Origin: Triticum aestivum
Taxonomy: Eukaryota > Streptophyta > Magnoliopsida > Poales > Poaceae
Assembly (NCBI RefSeq): GCF_018294505.1
Contig: NC_057811.1
Location: forward strand, 24,486,287-24,550,286
Direction: 5' to 3'
DNA: 64,000 nt
Shown here piece by piece: positions 9,966-21,666 of this stretch (position 1 is the first letter of the stretch; each line of letters begins with the position of its first letter). The notes under the pieces were generated by a model. It had not been told where the DNA came from. It did no database searches and was given only the letters and a program-made list of their open reading frames with translations. The translations under genes and the position numbers were made by a program.

Positions 9966-10482
9966 CTAAGAAAAACGGCAAAGATAGGAGTGTGATGGTG
10001 ATACGATACAGGGGCATCTCCCCCAAGCTTGGCAGTTGCCAAGGGGAGTGCCCATACCCATGTGATTATATCTCCTTTGTTGGTGAAGAAGATGATGATT
10101 TGGTTGATGGCGTAGGCTTCTTCTTAATTTGCGCTTGAGGAAAGAATTTTGATCCCTCAAGTCGTTAATCTCCTGCTCCAGGATTAATATCTTTTTGCAT
10201 AGTTCCTGCTTGTTTTCCTGCAAGAGACGAAAAGGGATAAACTCGATCTTAGGTTTCTTTGCTCTATCAGGAAGGCTTGACTTTTTGAACTCCACATGCA
10301 TGTCCCCAGGTTGAGGTAATGGGGCTTCATCTTCATCTGAGCTCGTCTCTTCCTTCCTCTTGGGTTCATAATCCTCTTCTTCCTCCTTAGTCCAACCACA
10401 ATGCTCCACATCTCCTTAGACCGTAGGATCTGCAAGGTAATCATCCACATAGCTTTCTCCTTCCGAATCCTGGGACGACATG
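9966..10482 (-). pseudogene. Accessory ORF after pol: acidic, coiled-coil protein
   Basis: An ATG at 10482 begins MSSQDSEGESYVDD, then a one-base frameshift near 10440 leads into the frame of EHCGWTKEEEEDYEPKRKEE. That frame contains a charged N-terminal half, KPKIEFIPFRLLQENKQEL, and a Leu/Glu-rich heptad stretch (LILEQEINDLRDQNSFLK) that should form a coiled coil. It closes at 9966. No known domain is recognised. It lies between integrase and the 3' LTR and covers the internal polypurine-tract copy. It may be a spliced third gene of this family; function unknown. Confidence 0.5.
10018..10030 (-). promoter_or_regulatory. Second, internal polypurine-tract copy
   Basis: AAGCTTGGGGGAG on the minus strand, identical over 13 bases to the tract beside the 3' LTR. 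It could act as an additional plus-strand primer site, as internal (central) PPTs do in some retroelements. It lies inside the accessory ORF. Confidence 0.5.
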
Positions 10483-10806
10483 TTGCTCTAATCTGCAGCA
10501 GGACAGCTCGAAACAAGAATAGAGGATAATTGTGTGATACGGGAGTCAAAACCTTCGGGAGATTATATAATGAATTTTTACCGACCAAAATACATAACGT
10601 GCAAGAAAACGGAGTCCGGAGAGCACACGAGGTGCCCACGAGGTAGGGGGGTGCGCCCAGCAGGTAGGGCGCGCCCTCCACCCTCGTGGAGCCCTCGTGT
10701 CCTTCCCGGACTGCTTCTTATTTTTCTATTTTTCTAAATATTCCAAAACGGAGAAATATTGCCATAAAAATTGTTTTGGAGTCGGTTTACTTACCGTACC
10801 ACATAC

Positions 10807-12970
10807 CTATTCCTTTTCGAAGTCTGAAACGTTCCGGAAAGTGTCCCTTATGTATTCCTCCGGGGTTACGGTTTCAATAATATTGGTTTCAACATTTATA
10901 GGATTACCTGAGATATAATGTTTGATTCTTTGACCGTTTACCACCTTCGGATTTGTGCCTTCGAAGTTGTTGATTTTTATGGCACCGGAACGATAGACCT
11001 CCTCGATAACGTAAGGGCCTTCCCATTTAGAGAGAAGTTTTCCTGCAAAAAATCTTAAACGAGAGTTGTATAGCAATACATAATCACCTACATTAAACTC
11101 ACGCTTTTGTAATCTTTTGTCATGCCATCTTTTAACTTTTTCTTTAAATAACTTGGCATTCTCATAAGCTTGGGTTCTCCATTCATCAAGTGAGCTAATG
11201 TCAAATAACCTCTTCTCACCGGCAAGTTTGAAATCATAATTGAGTTCTTTAATAGCCCAGTAAGCCTTATGTTCTAGTTCGAGAGGTAAGTGACATGCTT
11301 TTCCATAGACCATTTTATACGGAGACATACCCATAGGATTTTTATATGCAGTTCTATATGCCCATAATGCATCATCAAGTTTCTTGGACCAATTCTTTCT
11401 AGATCTATTAACAGTCTTTTGCAAAATTAATTTGAGCTCTCTATTACTCAATTCTACTTGCCCACTAGACTGTGGGTGATAAGGAGATGCAATTCTGTGA
11501 TTAACATCATACTTACCAAGCATTTTACGAAAAGCACCATGAATAAAATGTGAACCACCATCAGTCATTAAATATCTAGGGACTCCAAACCTCGAAAAAA
11601 TAACTTCTTTAAGCATTTTAATAGAAGTGTTATGATCAGCACTACTAGTTGGAATAGCTTCTACCCACTTAGTAACGTAATCAACAACAACTAAAATATG
11701 TGTATAACCATTAGAGGCAGGAAAAGGTCCCATATAATCAAAGCCCCAAACATCGAATGGTTCAGTAACAAGTGAATAATTCATATGCATTTCTTGACGT
11801 CTACTAATATTACCAATTCTTTGGCATTCATCACAAGATAAGACAAACTTACGGGCATCCTTGAAGAGAGTAGGCCAATAAAAACCAGATTGCAATACCT
11901 TATGTGCAGTTCTATCTCCAGCGTGGTGCCCTCCATAAGCCTCAGAGTGACACTTGCGTACGATCTGTTCCTGTTCATGCTCAGGTACACAAAGTCTACT
12001 AACACCATCCACTCCTTCTTTATAAAAATGTGGGTCGTTCCAAAAGTAATGTCTCAAATCATAGAAAACCTTTTTCTTTTGCTGGTATGTGAAACTAGGT
12101 GGTATAAATTTAGCAACAATGTAATTAGCATAATCAGCATACCATGGAGTACTACGAGAGGCATTTATGACATTTAATTGCTCATCAGGAAAGCTATCAT
12201 CAATAGGTAGTGGGTCATCAAGAACATTTTCTAACCTAGATAAGTTGTCTGCAACGGGGTTCTCAGCTCCCTTTCTATCAACAATATGCAAATCAAATTC
12301 TTGTAGCAGGAGAACCCATCTAATAAGTCTAGGTTTAGCATCTTTCTTTTCCATAAGATATTTAATAGCAGCATGATCCGTGTGAATAGTTACCTTAGAA
12401 TCAACAATATAAGGTCTGAACTTATCACAAGCAAATACAACCGCTAAGAGTTCTTTTTCAGTAGTAGCATAGTTTCTTTGAGCATTGTCTAGAGTTTTAC
12501 TAGCATATTGAATAACATTTAATTTCTTATCAACTCTTTGCCCTAGAAAAGCACCTACAGCATAATCACTAGCATCACACATAATTTCAAAGGGTAAATT
12601 CCAATCAGGTGGCTGAACAATAGGTGCAGAGATCAATGCTTTCTTAAGTATTTCAAATGCTTCTACACAATCATCATCAAAGAAAAATGGTATATCTTTT
12701 TGTAATAAATTAGTCAGAGGCCGAGAAATTTTTGAGAAGTCCTTAATGAACCTCCTATAAAATCCGGCGTGACCAAGGAAACTTCTTATACCTTTGATGT
12801 CCTTGGGACATGGCATCTTTTCAATAGCATCAACCTTGGCTTTATCAACTTCAATACCTCTTTCAGAAACTTTATGCCCCAAGACAATGCCCTCATTAAC
12901 CATAAAGTGGCACTTTTCCCAATTCAAGACAAGGTTAGTTTCTTCACATCTCTGCAAAGCTCGATTAAGG
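10807..12970 (-). pseudogene. Athila-type pol: RT end, RNase H, integrase
   Basis: An uninterrupted 716-codon frame (12957-10807), separated from its RT start by the solo LTR insertion. It opens in the RT thumb ([20 protein letters not shown]). RNase H follows ([39 protein letters not shown]). Integrase then has the HHCC region ([20 protein letters not shown]) and catalytic D, D, E in [19 protein letters not shown] and [13 protein letters not shown]. The C-terminus contains the usual basic DNA-binding part ([19 protein letters not shown]). The coding is in good condition, so the disabling event was the insertion. Confidence 0.92.
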
Positions 12971-15900
12971 TGTCAGGACCCCGATTCCAAGTCACATCGA
13001 CCTAGCCGGTAACCCCTCATATCACTTTGCGGCCTCACGCACGGTATTCCCGCGGGTGTCGCCTTACCATGGCCCGGTACCGTTTGCGCCTTTTGGCTCA
13101 CGTATATGATAGTGTCGCTAGCATCCATATGACAGAGAACCCGGGCCGACATGGCTAGTCGTGAACCCAAAGCGGCACTAACTTACGGGGACAGGCATAC
13201 ATGAATCAACATCGAACATGTCGGTCAGCAGCGTGTGAATCCGGGCTGTAGCACTGGGCTAACAGGACTCCGGGAACCCGGGCTGTAGCAGGCTAGGCAG
13301 GACTCCGGATGTCACCGCGTGACATTTCCCCGAAGGGACAGACACAGGAACGAAGTGAAACACATGCCGGCCAGTCAAGTGACCGGAGCAGTAGTGCTGG
13401 GCTAGCAGGACTCCGGTGAACTGGGCTGTAGCGGACTACTATGGCTCATGGAGGCACTAGACTACATTTCCCCATAAGAGAGGCTGCCAAGGATAAACAA
13501 CTAGATTGTCGGATCCCACACATACCAAGCATTTCAATCATACACACAATATGCTCGATATGTGTAAATACAACATGGCATCACAACAAAACTCTACAAC
13601 TCAAAGTACTTTATTTAAAGGCTCCGGAGAGCCATACATAACATGTTCATACAGATAGGGGTCACATGACCCGACACTCAAGTCATACAAACATACAAGC
13701 ACATGCGGAAGAAAACTTGTCTGAGTACAGACAACTAGAAAGAAAGAAGGCTTGACGAAGCCTGTCTATCTACATAGGCCCTTCGCAAGCTCAGATCACC
13801 ACCTGGGTGGCAAGTCACTCGTCAACGTCGAGATCTACATAGAACCCATCGGAAGGGGCAGTGTTGCCGTCTGAAAACAGTAATTAAAGCAACATGAGTA
13901 CAAAGGTACTCAGCAAGTCTTACAACAGATCCTACTATACATGCACATTCTCAAGAAGGTAGTGGAGTTATTGCAGCAAGCCAGCTTTGACTCTTGGCTA
14001 AGCTATCCTACGAGACACCACTTGTAAAATAGTTTTCGCACACGACTCCACTAATCACCATCACAATACTCCACCGTGGATCCTCCCTCGTCATCCTACG
14101 AGAGGGCCATCCACGGTACTCACACTTATCTTGAGTCTTTTAGTAGTAACCATTAACTTGTCTATGAACTGCATAAGCGACCAAGTAGTCCTTTACCGCG
14201 GACGCGGCTATTCGAATAGTTTTATACCCTGCAGGGGTCTACTTCTTCACACACGCTTCCTCCACTTATCGCCGTTTACACGACATGTACTCGGCAAACT
14301 TCAAGCGAAAGCCCAGCGAGGGTGTCGGCCACGACCTGACTAAACACACGAGTCCCTAGTCCAGGTTTATCGCCTATTCGGGTTCCATCCGCAAGGAAAT
14401 CCGGCCGGGGTGTCCTCAATGGCCCCAAACGATGTGTGCAGGGTTCCCGAGACACCAAATGGGCGACTCGGTACACCATGCCACGAGCCTACTGCATCAC
14501 AGCCCACCCCTAAGGTCAGCGCTGCGCACGGCCTCCAGGAACTACAAACACCAGAAACTACTTGCAACTCCTGGACAGAGGACAAGAGTGATTAATAAGC
14601 CGAGAGGGTCCATTGGTTTCGGGCCCAACGCGTGGTATTAGCTGATCTTAAATCACACATACAGATCTCAGTTCTTAAGGACGGCCTCAATGAAACAATC
14701 CACCATTTACTCCTACATGGCCTCTCATCAATACCTTTACCAAATCATATTCAACACTTCACTCTCATTACCGACACAACCTTTCACTCTAGTTCATCAC
14801 CCCGATGAGCCAGACCTGACACGACTCTAAGCATAGCAAGCATAGCATGGTAGAAACACAAACATGGCTCAATCAACTCCTACACATGCTAATGGGTTTC
14901 ATCTAGTTACCGTGGCAAGGACAGGTCATGCAGAGGAAGTGGGTTCAGCTACCGCAACACACAGCAGTTTGAAATGCGTTGTCTTAATGCAGTAAACGAG
15001 AGCAGAAGCGAGAAGTTGGGTTTGCATCGAAATGATCAATGGGTTGCTTGCCTGGCAGAGTGGTAGTGGAGTACTACCCTTCGGTTGGATACTCGTGAAT
15101 ATCCTCGGAGGCAGGACCTACCACGAAGAACACATCGAAACACAATCATCACAAGGCAATATGCAACAATATGATGCATGCAATGACATGGCAAAATGAG
15201 TGTGTTTTGGCCTAATGCAACTAGGACAAATTGGTTTGAGTTCATTTGAATCAAGGATTCAAATGCTAACCCAAAATAAGAGGTGATATAAGTGCATTAG
15301 CTTGTTTCACCTAAACAGCAAGGTTAAGGTGTTCTGACATGCATGAAACCAGTACAGATGGAAAGATTGAATTTTTGTGTTCAAAATTCATATATAAATC
15401 TTTGCATTTGGAGTTGCATATTAATTTCTATGATTTTTTGAAGTTTGAAGTAATTTATGGAATTTCCTGTATAAGAATAATTCCAGTAAATGATTTACTG
15501 CGTCAGGGTGATGTCAGCAGGTCAAAGTTGTCGACCAGGTCAAACCTGACCAGTGGGACCCACTGGTCGATGACCCAGTCAACTAACTAAGTTAGTTAGC
15601 CCTAACTAACTGGGCAGGGCCCACTAGTCAGTGACTGTAGTAGCTAACCTAACTAGTTAATTAGTGCTAACTAGAGTAATTAGTCAGGCGGGGCCCACAA
15701 GTCAGTGAGAGAGGGGGTGAAGTCAAACCGGGCAGTTGGGTCAACCCACGCCGGTCAACGGGTCAGTGGTCGCCGGCGTTTAGCCACCGACGAGTCAAGA
15801 CGCGGCGGTGCGCTGCGGGATTCGCCTACAGAGCGCCGTTTGGCGCGCGGAGCACAGCTACGGGATACGGACGCTCGTCCGCATCCAACCGTGGTGGTGG

Positions 15901-17007
15901 CGCGGCCGGGGAGTGGCCAGAGTGGCGCCGGCGACGAGCTCAGCGGCGGCCGAAGCTCGGTCGAGCTCGGGCTCGTTGCTGCAGTGGCCTAGGCGGGGTG
16001 GCGCTAGCACCTACGGCTCCTACGCGATGCGGGGAGTGCAATGGGCACAAGCCCGGGACCATATGGTCACCGGAGCACCACCGACGACGAGCGCGGGCGG
16101 CGGCGCGCTACGGTCAGCAAGGGGGCGGCGGCTACGGCGTGCAAATGAGCCGGAGGAGAGGGGGGTTCGATTGAGGAGCTCACGGCGGAGTCGACGGTGG
16201 TCTTGGCGAGCTCGGGGAGGGGCTGACGACGTCGGGGGGTCGCCGGCGATCTCGGGGTAGAGGCGGCAAAGATGGCGGTCCAGAGGTCGATGCAGGGCAT
16301 TCGGCGTCGCGCGGGTTGACGGAGAGGCGCGGAGGATGGAGGCGGAGCTCGTGGACAGCACGGGGAGACGAGGGGAGCACGGTGGCTGCGGTGTTCACGT
16401 CGGCGCGAGCGCGGCAGCATCGGCCATTGCGAGGAGAGGCGAGGGAGAGGTGCAGGGGGGCGAATGGGGTGTCGGGGCGGTCGAGCGGGCGACGTGGAGG
16501 TCGACCAGCGCGTCCAGAGGCGCGGGCGGCAAGCAGGTGGCGCCGTGGTGAGCTCGCGCACGCCGGCGTCACCTCTCTGCCTGCTCTGCCTTTATTTTTC
16601 TGTAACTGTGTGGCTTTATTTAAAATAGTTAGGCACCTTCAAAAATCATGGAAATAATCAGGGACTCTGTTTAGATTATTTCCAACAGCCCACACTTATT
16701 TCCAGAATTATTTGGGCATTTAAAATATTTACTAGCATTTAAATGCCCAAATGCAAGGTACATATGATTTAATCCAATGATCTTGTGATGACCTAGAAAA
16801 TTGTGAACCCATTTTGTCAGAGGTCCTAACCCAAGACAAAAAGGGTGGACTTTTTAGAAGGGCATTTCAGGTTCATTGAAAATAATTTTAGTAAACCCTA
16901 GTTGTTTTCAGGGGGGTGCTGGGGGTTCTGTCATCCCCATTTCAAGTTTCTGGAAAAAAGTAAACATGATGCAACACTCTAATGCATGAACTAGCTAGGA
17001 TGTGACA
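12971..17007 (-). mobile_element. Solo LTR, about 4.0 kb, unnamed Gypsy-like family
   Basis: Bounded by TGTCAGGACC...GGATGTGACA, that is TGTCA/TGACA inverted ends. Flanks taagg (12966-12970) and caagg (17008-17012) agree in 4 of 5 bases as a TSD. It splits the RT gene of the Athila-type element. There is no gag, pol, PBS or polypurine tract, and only one copy, so it is best read as a solo LTR left by LTR-LTR recombination. A GC-rich segment at about 15700-16570 holds several open frames, none with a recognisable protein. Orientation is uncertain; minus is a guess. Confidence 0.7.
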
Positions 17008-17667
17008 CAAGGTTGCTCAAGCAATCATCAAAAGAGGATCCATAGATGGAGAAATCGTCCATGAAAACCTCACAAATCTTTTCACAAAAGCCAGAGAATA
17101 TAGCCATCATGCATCTTTGAAAGGTAGCAGGTGCATTACATAAACCAAAAGGCATACGTCTATAAGCAAAAGTACCAAAAGGGCAAGTAAAAGTAGTCTT
17201 TGATTGATCATTGGCTGACACAGGTATTTGAGAGAAACCAGAATAACCATCTAGAAAGCAAAAATGTGTATGTTTGGATAATCTTTCTAGCATTTGATCG
17301 ATAAAAGGTAAGGGGTACGATCTTTCTTAGTAGCTTTATTTAATTTGCGGAAATCAATTACCATCCTATAACCTGTAATAATTCTTTGCGGAATCAATTC
17401 ATCTTTATCATTAGGAACAACGGTAATACCTCCCTTCTTAGGGACACAATGGACAGGACTTACCCACTGACTATCAGCAATGGGATAAATTATACCTGCT
17501 TCAAGGAGCTTTAGTATTTCCTTTCTTACCACTTCTTTCATCTTAGGATTCAGCCTTCGTTGATGATCACGAACCGGTTTGGCATCTTCTTCCAAATTTA
17601 TTTTATGTTGACATAGAGTGGGACTAATGCCCTTAAGATCATCAAGAGTATATCCAAATAGCAGCAC
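16991..17667 (-). pseudogene. Athila-type reverse transcriptase, N-terminal and palm part
   Basis: Two frames cover the RT: 17667-17287 (CQHKINLEEDAKPVRDHQRR, SPVHCVPKKGGITVV, MVIDFRKLNKATKKD) and 17293-17008 (DGYSGFSQIPV, TFAYRRMPFGLCNAPATFQR, EVFMDDFSIYG). The active site is FMDD in place of YVDD. A frameshift near 17300 separates them, and another near 17655 separates RT from protease. The gene is then cut at 17008 by the solo LTR and resumes at 12970. Confidence 0.88.
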
Positions 17668-19588
17668 AGTGCTTCTTCAGAGTTTTCAATAGTCTTTCTT
17701 CTTCATGCTCTGAAAGGTTAGCACTAATAATAACAGGATATATCTTTTTCTCATCGAGATAAGCATATTTAAGAGTATCAGGTAAAGGTTTGAGCTCAAA
17801 CACGGGATCACCCTTAGGTGGAGGAGGATCCCCTAGGATTTCAATAGGCAAATCGTGTTTCAGGATAGGTTGCTGTTTAAAGAATACTTCATCTATTTCC
17901 CTTCTTTCATTCATAAACATATCATTTTCATGGTCTAGCAAATATTGTTCTAAAGGATCACTAGGAGGTACGGCAATAGAAGCAAGACCAAAAATTTCAT
18001 CCTTACTAGGCAATTCTTCTTCATGGTGTTGTCTACTAAATTTAGAGAAATTAAACTCATGAGACATATCACCCAAGCCAATAGTAACAACACTTTTTTC
18101 GCAGTCTATCCTAGCATTAACTGTGTTCAAGAAGGGTCTACCAAATATAATGGGACAAAAGCTATCTTGTGGGGAATCAAGAACAAGAAAATCAGCAGGG
18201 TATTTAGTTTTCCCACACAAGACTTCAACATCTCTAACAATCCCAATGGGTGATATTGTATCTCTATTAGCAAGTTTGATGGTAACATCAATACCTTCTA
18301 TCTCAGCAGGTGCAATTTCATGCATAATTTCTTTGTATAAGTCATGAGGTATAGCACTAGCACTAGCACCCATATCACATAAGCCATGATAACAATGATC
18401 TCCTATTTTAACAGAAATAACAGGCATGCCTACCACAGGTCTATGTTTATCTTTAGCAAAAGGTTTGGCAATTCTAGGAGTTTCACCGCAGAAATAAATA
18501 ACATGCCCATCAATATTATCAGCCAAGAGATCTTTAACAATAGCAATATTAGGTTCAACTTTAACTTGCTTAGGAGGTGTATAAGTTCTAATATTGCTTT
18601 TACGAACCACAATTGAAGCTTTAGAATGATCCTTTATCCTAACAGGGAAAGGTGGTTTCTCAATATAAGAAGTAGGAACAATAGGATCATCATAAGTGAT
18701 AGTCTTTTCTTCAACTTTAATAGGTGCAGCTACTTTTACTTCTATGGGAGGATGATATTTAAACCACTTCTCCTTGGGGAGATTAACATAAGTAGCAAAG
18801 GATTCATAGAAAGAAGCTACTATCTCAGAGTCAAGTCCATATTTAGTGCTAAATTTACGAAAAACATCGGTATCCATAAAAGATTTAACACAATCAAACT
18901 TAGGTGTCATACCTGACTCCTTACCTTCGTCGAGATCCCAATCTTCAGAGTTGCGTTTAATTCTATCCAATAAATTCCATTTGAATTCAATAGTCTTCAT
19001 CATGAAAGAGCCAGCACAAGAAGTATCGAGCATGGATTGATTATTACTAGAAAGCCGAGCATAAAAACTTTGAAGAATTATTTCTCTTGAGAGCTCATGA
19101 TTGGGGCATGAATATAACATTGATTTGAGCCTCCCCCAAGATTGAGCGATGCTTTCTCCTTCGTGAGGCCAAAAATTATATATATAATTGCGATCACGAT
19201 GAACAAGATGCATAGGATAAAATTTCTGATGAAATTGCAATTTTAATCGTTTATAGTTCCATGATCTCGTATCATCACATAGCCTATACCATGTCGATGC
19301 ATCTCCCTTCAAAGATAAAGGGAAGACCTTCCTCTTAACAACATCATCGGGTATACCTGCAAGCTTAAATAATCCACAAACTTCATCCACATATATTAGG
19401 TGCTCATCAGGATGCTTTGTTCCATCTCCTGCAAAAGGATTAGCTAGCAGTTTTTCTAACATACCCAAAGGAACTTCAAAGGGAACATTTTCATTTTCAG
19501 TAGGTTCAGTAGGTTGAGGAGCAACTCTTTGCTCTACTGGTCGGGGTGAAGATACCCCGAACAAGCCCCTCAGAGGATTTCTTTCCAT
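17642..19588 (-). pseudogene. Athila-type gag and protease
   Basis: Long open frame starting MERNPLRGLFGVSSP at 19588. The capsid part (LKGDASTWYRLCDD, WNYKRLKLQFHQKFYP, GESIAQSWGRLKSML) packs element RNA. No CCHC knuckle is present, as usual in this lineage. The aspartic protease site is CDMGASASAIP near 18365, with FLVLDSPQDSF and IIFGRPFLNT further on. The frame ends after about 640 codons at a frameshift near 17655. The start codon lies only 11 bp from the beginning of the shortened 5' LTR, so leader and PBS are gone. Confidence 0.9.
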
Positions 19589-19598
19589 AGTAACAAGT

Positions 19599-20719
19599 GA
19601 CCGGTGCTTGGGTGCTGTTCTTACTTGAACAAGCATCCCACTTATGATTAACCTCTATTGCAAGCATCTGCAACTACAACAAAAGTATTAAGGTAAACCT
19701 AACCATAGCATGAAACATATGGATCCAAATCAGCCCCTTACGAAGCAACGCATAAACTAGGGTTTAAGCTTTTGTCACTCTAGCAACCCATCATCTACTT
19801 ATTACTTCCCAATGCCTTCCTCTAGGCCCAAATAATGGTGAAGTGTTATGTAGTCGACGTTCACATAACCCCACTAGAGGATAGACAACATACATCTCAT
19901 CAAAATATCGAACGAATACAAAATTCACATGACTACTAATAGCAAGACTTCTCCCATGTCCTCAAGAACAAACGTAACTACTCACAAAGCATATTCATGT
20001 TCATAATCAGAGGGGTATTAATATGCATATAGGATCTGAACATATGATCTTCCACCAAATAAACCAACTAGCATCAACTACAAGGAGTAATCAACACTAC
20101 TAGCAACCTACTAGTACCAATCCCGGACTTGGAGACAAGAGATGAACTAGGGTTTTGAGAGGATATGGTGCTGGTGAAGATGTTGATGGAGATTGCCCTC
20201 TCCCGATGAGAGGAGCGTTGGTGATGACGATGGCGATGATTTCCCCCTCCCGGAGGGAAGTGTCCCCGGCAGAACAGCTCTGCCGGAGCCCTAGATTGGT
20301 TTCGCCTCGTGGCGGCGGAGTTTCGTCCCGAAAGGTTGCTTCTGATTTTTTCCTCGACGAAAGACTTTATATAGCAGAAGATGGCCACTGGAGAGCCAAC
20401 AGGGGGCCCACGAGGCAGGGGCGCGCCCCCACCCTCGTGGCCAGGTGGGGCCCCCTCTGACGTACTTCTTTTGCTCAATATTTTTTATTATTTCCAAAAA
20501 TAACTTTCGTGGAGTTTCAGGACTTTTGGAGTTGTGCAGAATAGGTCTCTAATATTTGCTCCTTTTCCAGCCCAGAATTCCAGTTGCCGGCATTCTCCCT
20601 CCTTATGTAAACCTTGTAAAATAAGAGAGAATAGGCATAAGTATTGTTACATAACGTGTAATAACAACCCATAAGCAATAACTATCGATATAAAAGCATG
20701 ATGCAAAATGGACGTATGA
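19599..20719 (-). repeat. 5' LTR of the Athila-type element, 3' end deleted
   Basis: 1121 bp matching 7373-8501 of the other LTR; homology starts at gaccggtgcttgg. The last 356 bp of the LTR (counterpart of 7017-7372), the primer-binding site and the whole leader are absent, so LTR sequence runs straight into the gag start. Confidence 0.88.
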
Positions 20720-21666
20720 GGCGCCTCCAGGGGTGCCGGGAACCCCTTTCCGGTGACTCGATACGTACCCGGTAACCACGGAACACTTCCGGTGTCCGAA
20801 TACTATCGTCCTATATATCTATCTTTACCTCTCGACCATTTCGAGACTCCTCATCATGTCCGTGATCTCATCCGGGACTGCAAACAACTTTCGGTCACCA
20901 AATCACATAACTCATACAATACAAAATCGTCATTGAACGTTAAGCGTGCGGACCCTACGGGTTTGAGAACTATGTAGACATGACCGAGACACCTGTCCGG
21001 TCAATAACCAACAGCGGAACCTGGGTGCTCATATTGGCTCCTACATATTCTACGAAGATCTTTATCGGTCGTACCGTAATGACAACATATGTTATTCCCT
21101 TTGTCATCGATATGTTACTTGCCCGAGATTCGATCGTTGGTATCTTCATACCTAGTTCAATCTCGTTACCGGCAAGTCTCTTTACTCGTTCCGTAATGCA
21201 TCGTCCCGCAACTAACTCATTAGTCACTTTGCTTGCAAGGCTTCTTATGATGTGCATTACCGAGAGGGCCCAGAGATACCTCTCCGATACTCAGAGTGAC
21301 AAATCTAATCTCGATCTATGCCAACCCAACAAAAACCTTCGGAGATACCTGTAGAGCATCTTTACAATCACCAAGTTACGTTGTGACATTTGATAGCACA
21401 CAAGGCATTCCTCCGGTATCCGGGAGTTGCATAATCTCAGAGTCAAAGGAATATGTATATGACATGAAGAAAGCACTAGCAATAAAACTGAACGATCAAT
21501 ACGCTAAGCTAACGGATGGGTCATGTCCATCATATCATTCTCCTAATGATGTGATCTCGTTCATCAAATGACAACACATGTCTATGGTTAGGAAACTTAA
21601 CCATCTTTGATTAACGAGCTAGTCTAGTAGAGGCTTACTAGGGACACGGTGTTTTGTCTATGTACC

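Larger units (their letters stand above)
7017..20719 (-). mobile_element. Gypsy retrotransposon, Athila lineage (Fatima-like)
   Basis: Flanked by the 5-bp TSD ggcgc (7012-7016 and 20720-20724), inserted in the Angela LTR. LTRs start TGATACGTCCATTTTGCATC (read in minus) and end GTGGGTCATCA. Order in minus: shortened 5' LTR, gag-protease, RT, [4-kb solo LTR insertion], RNase H, integrase, an accessory ORF, 3' LTR. Gag has no zinc knuckle and the RT has FMDD, as in the Athila lineage. The family name Fatima is from memory of the LTR ends. Frameshifts and loss of the PBS make it non-autonomous. Confidence 0.9.

Noticed and set aside
15705..16657. Several overlapping open frames of 110-165 codons
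   Set aside because: They overlap on both strands in GC-rich LTR sequence; composition is Arg/Ala/Pro-rich as expected by chance and no protein is recognised.
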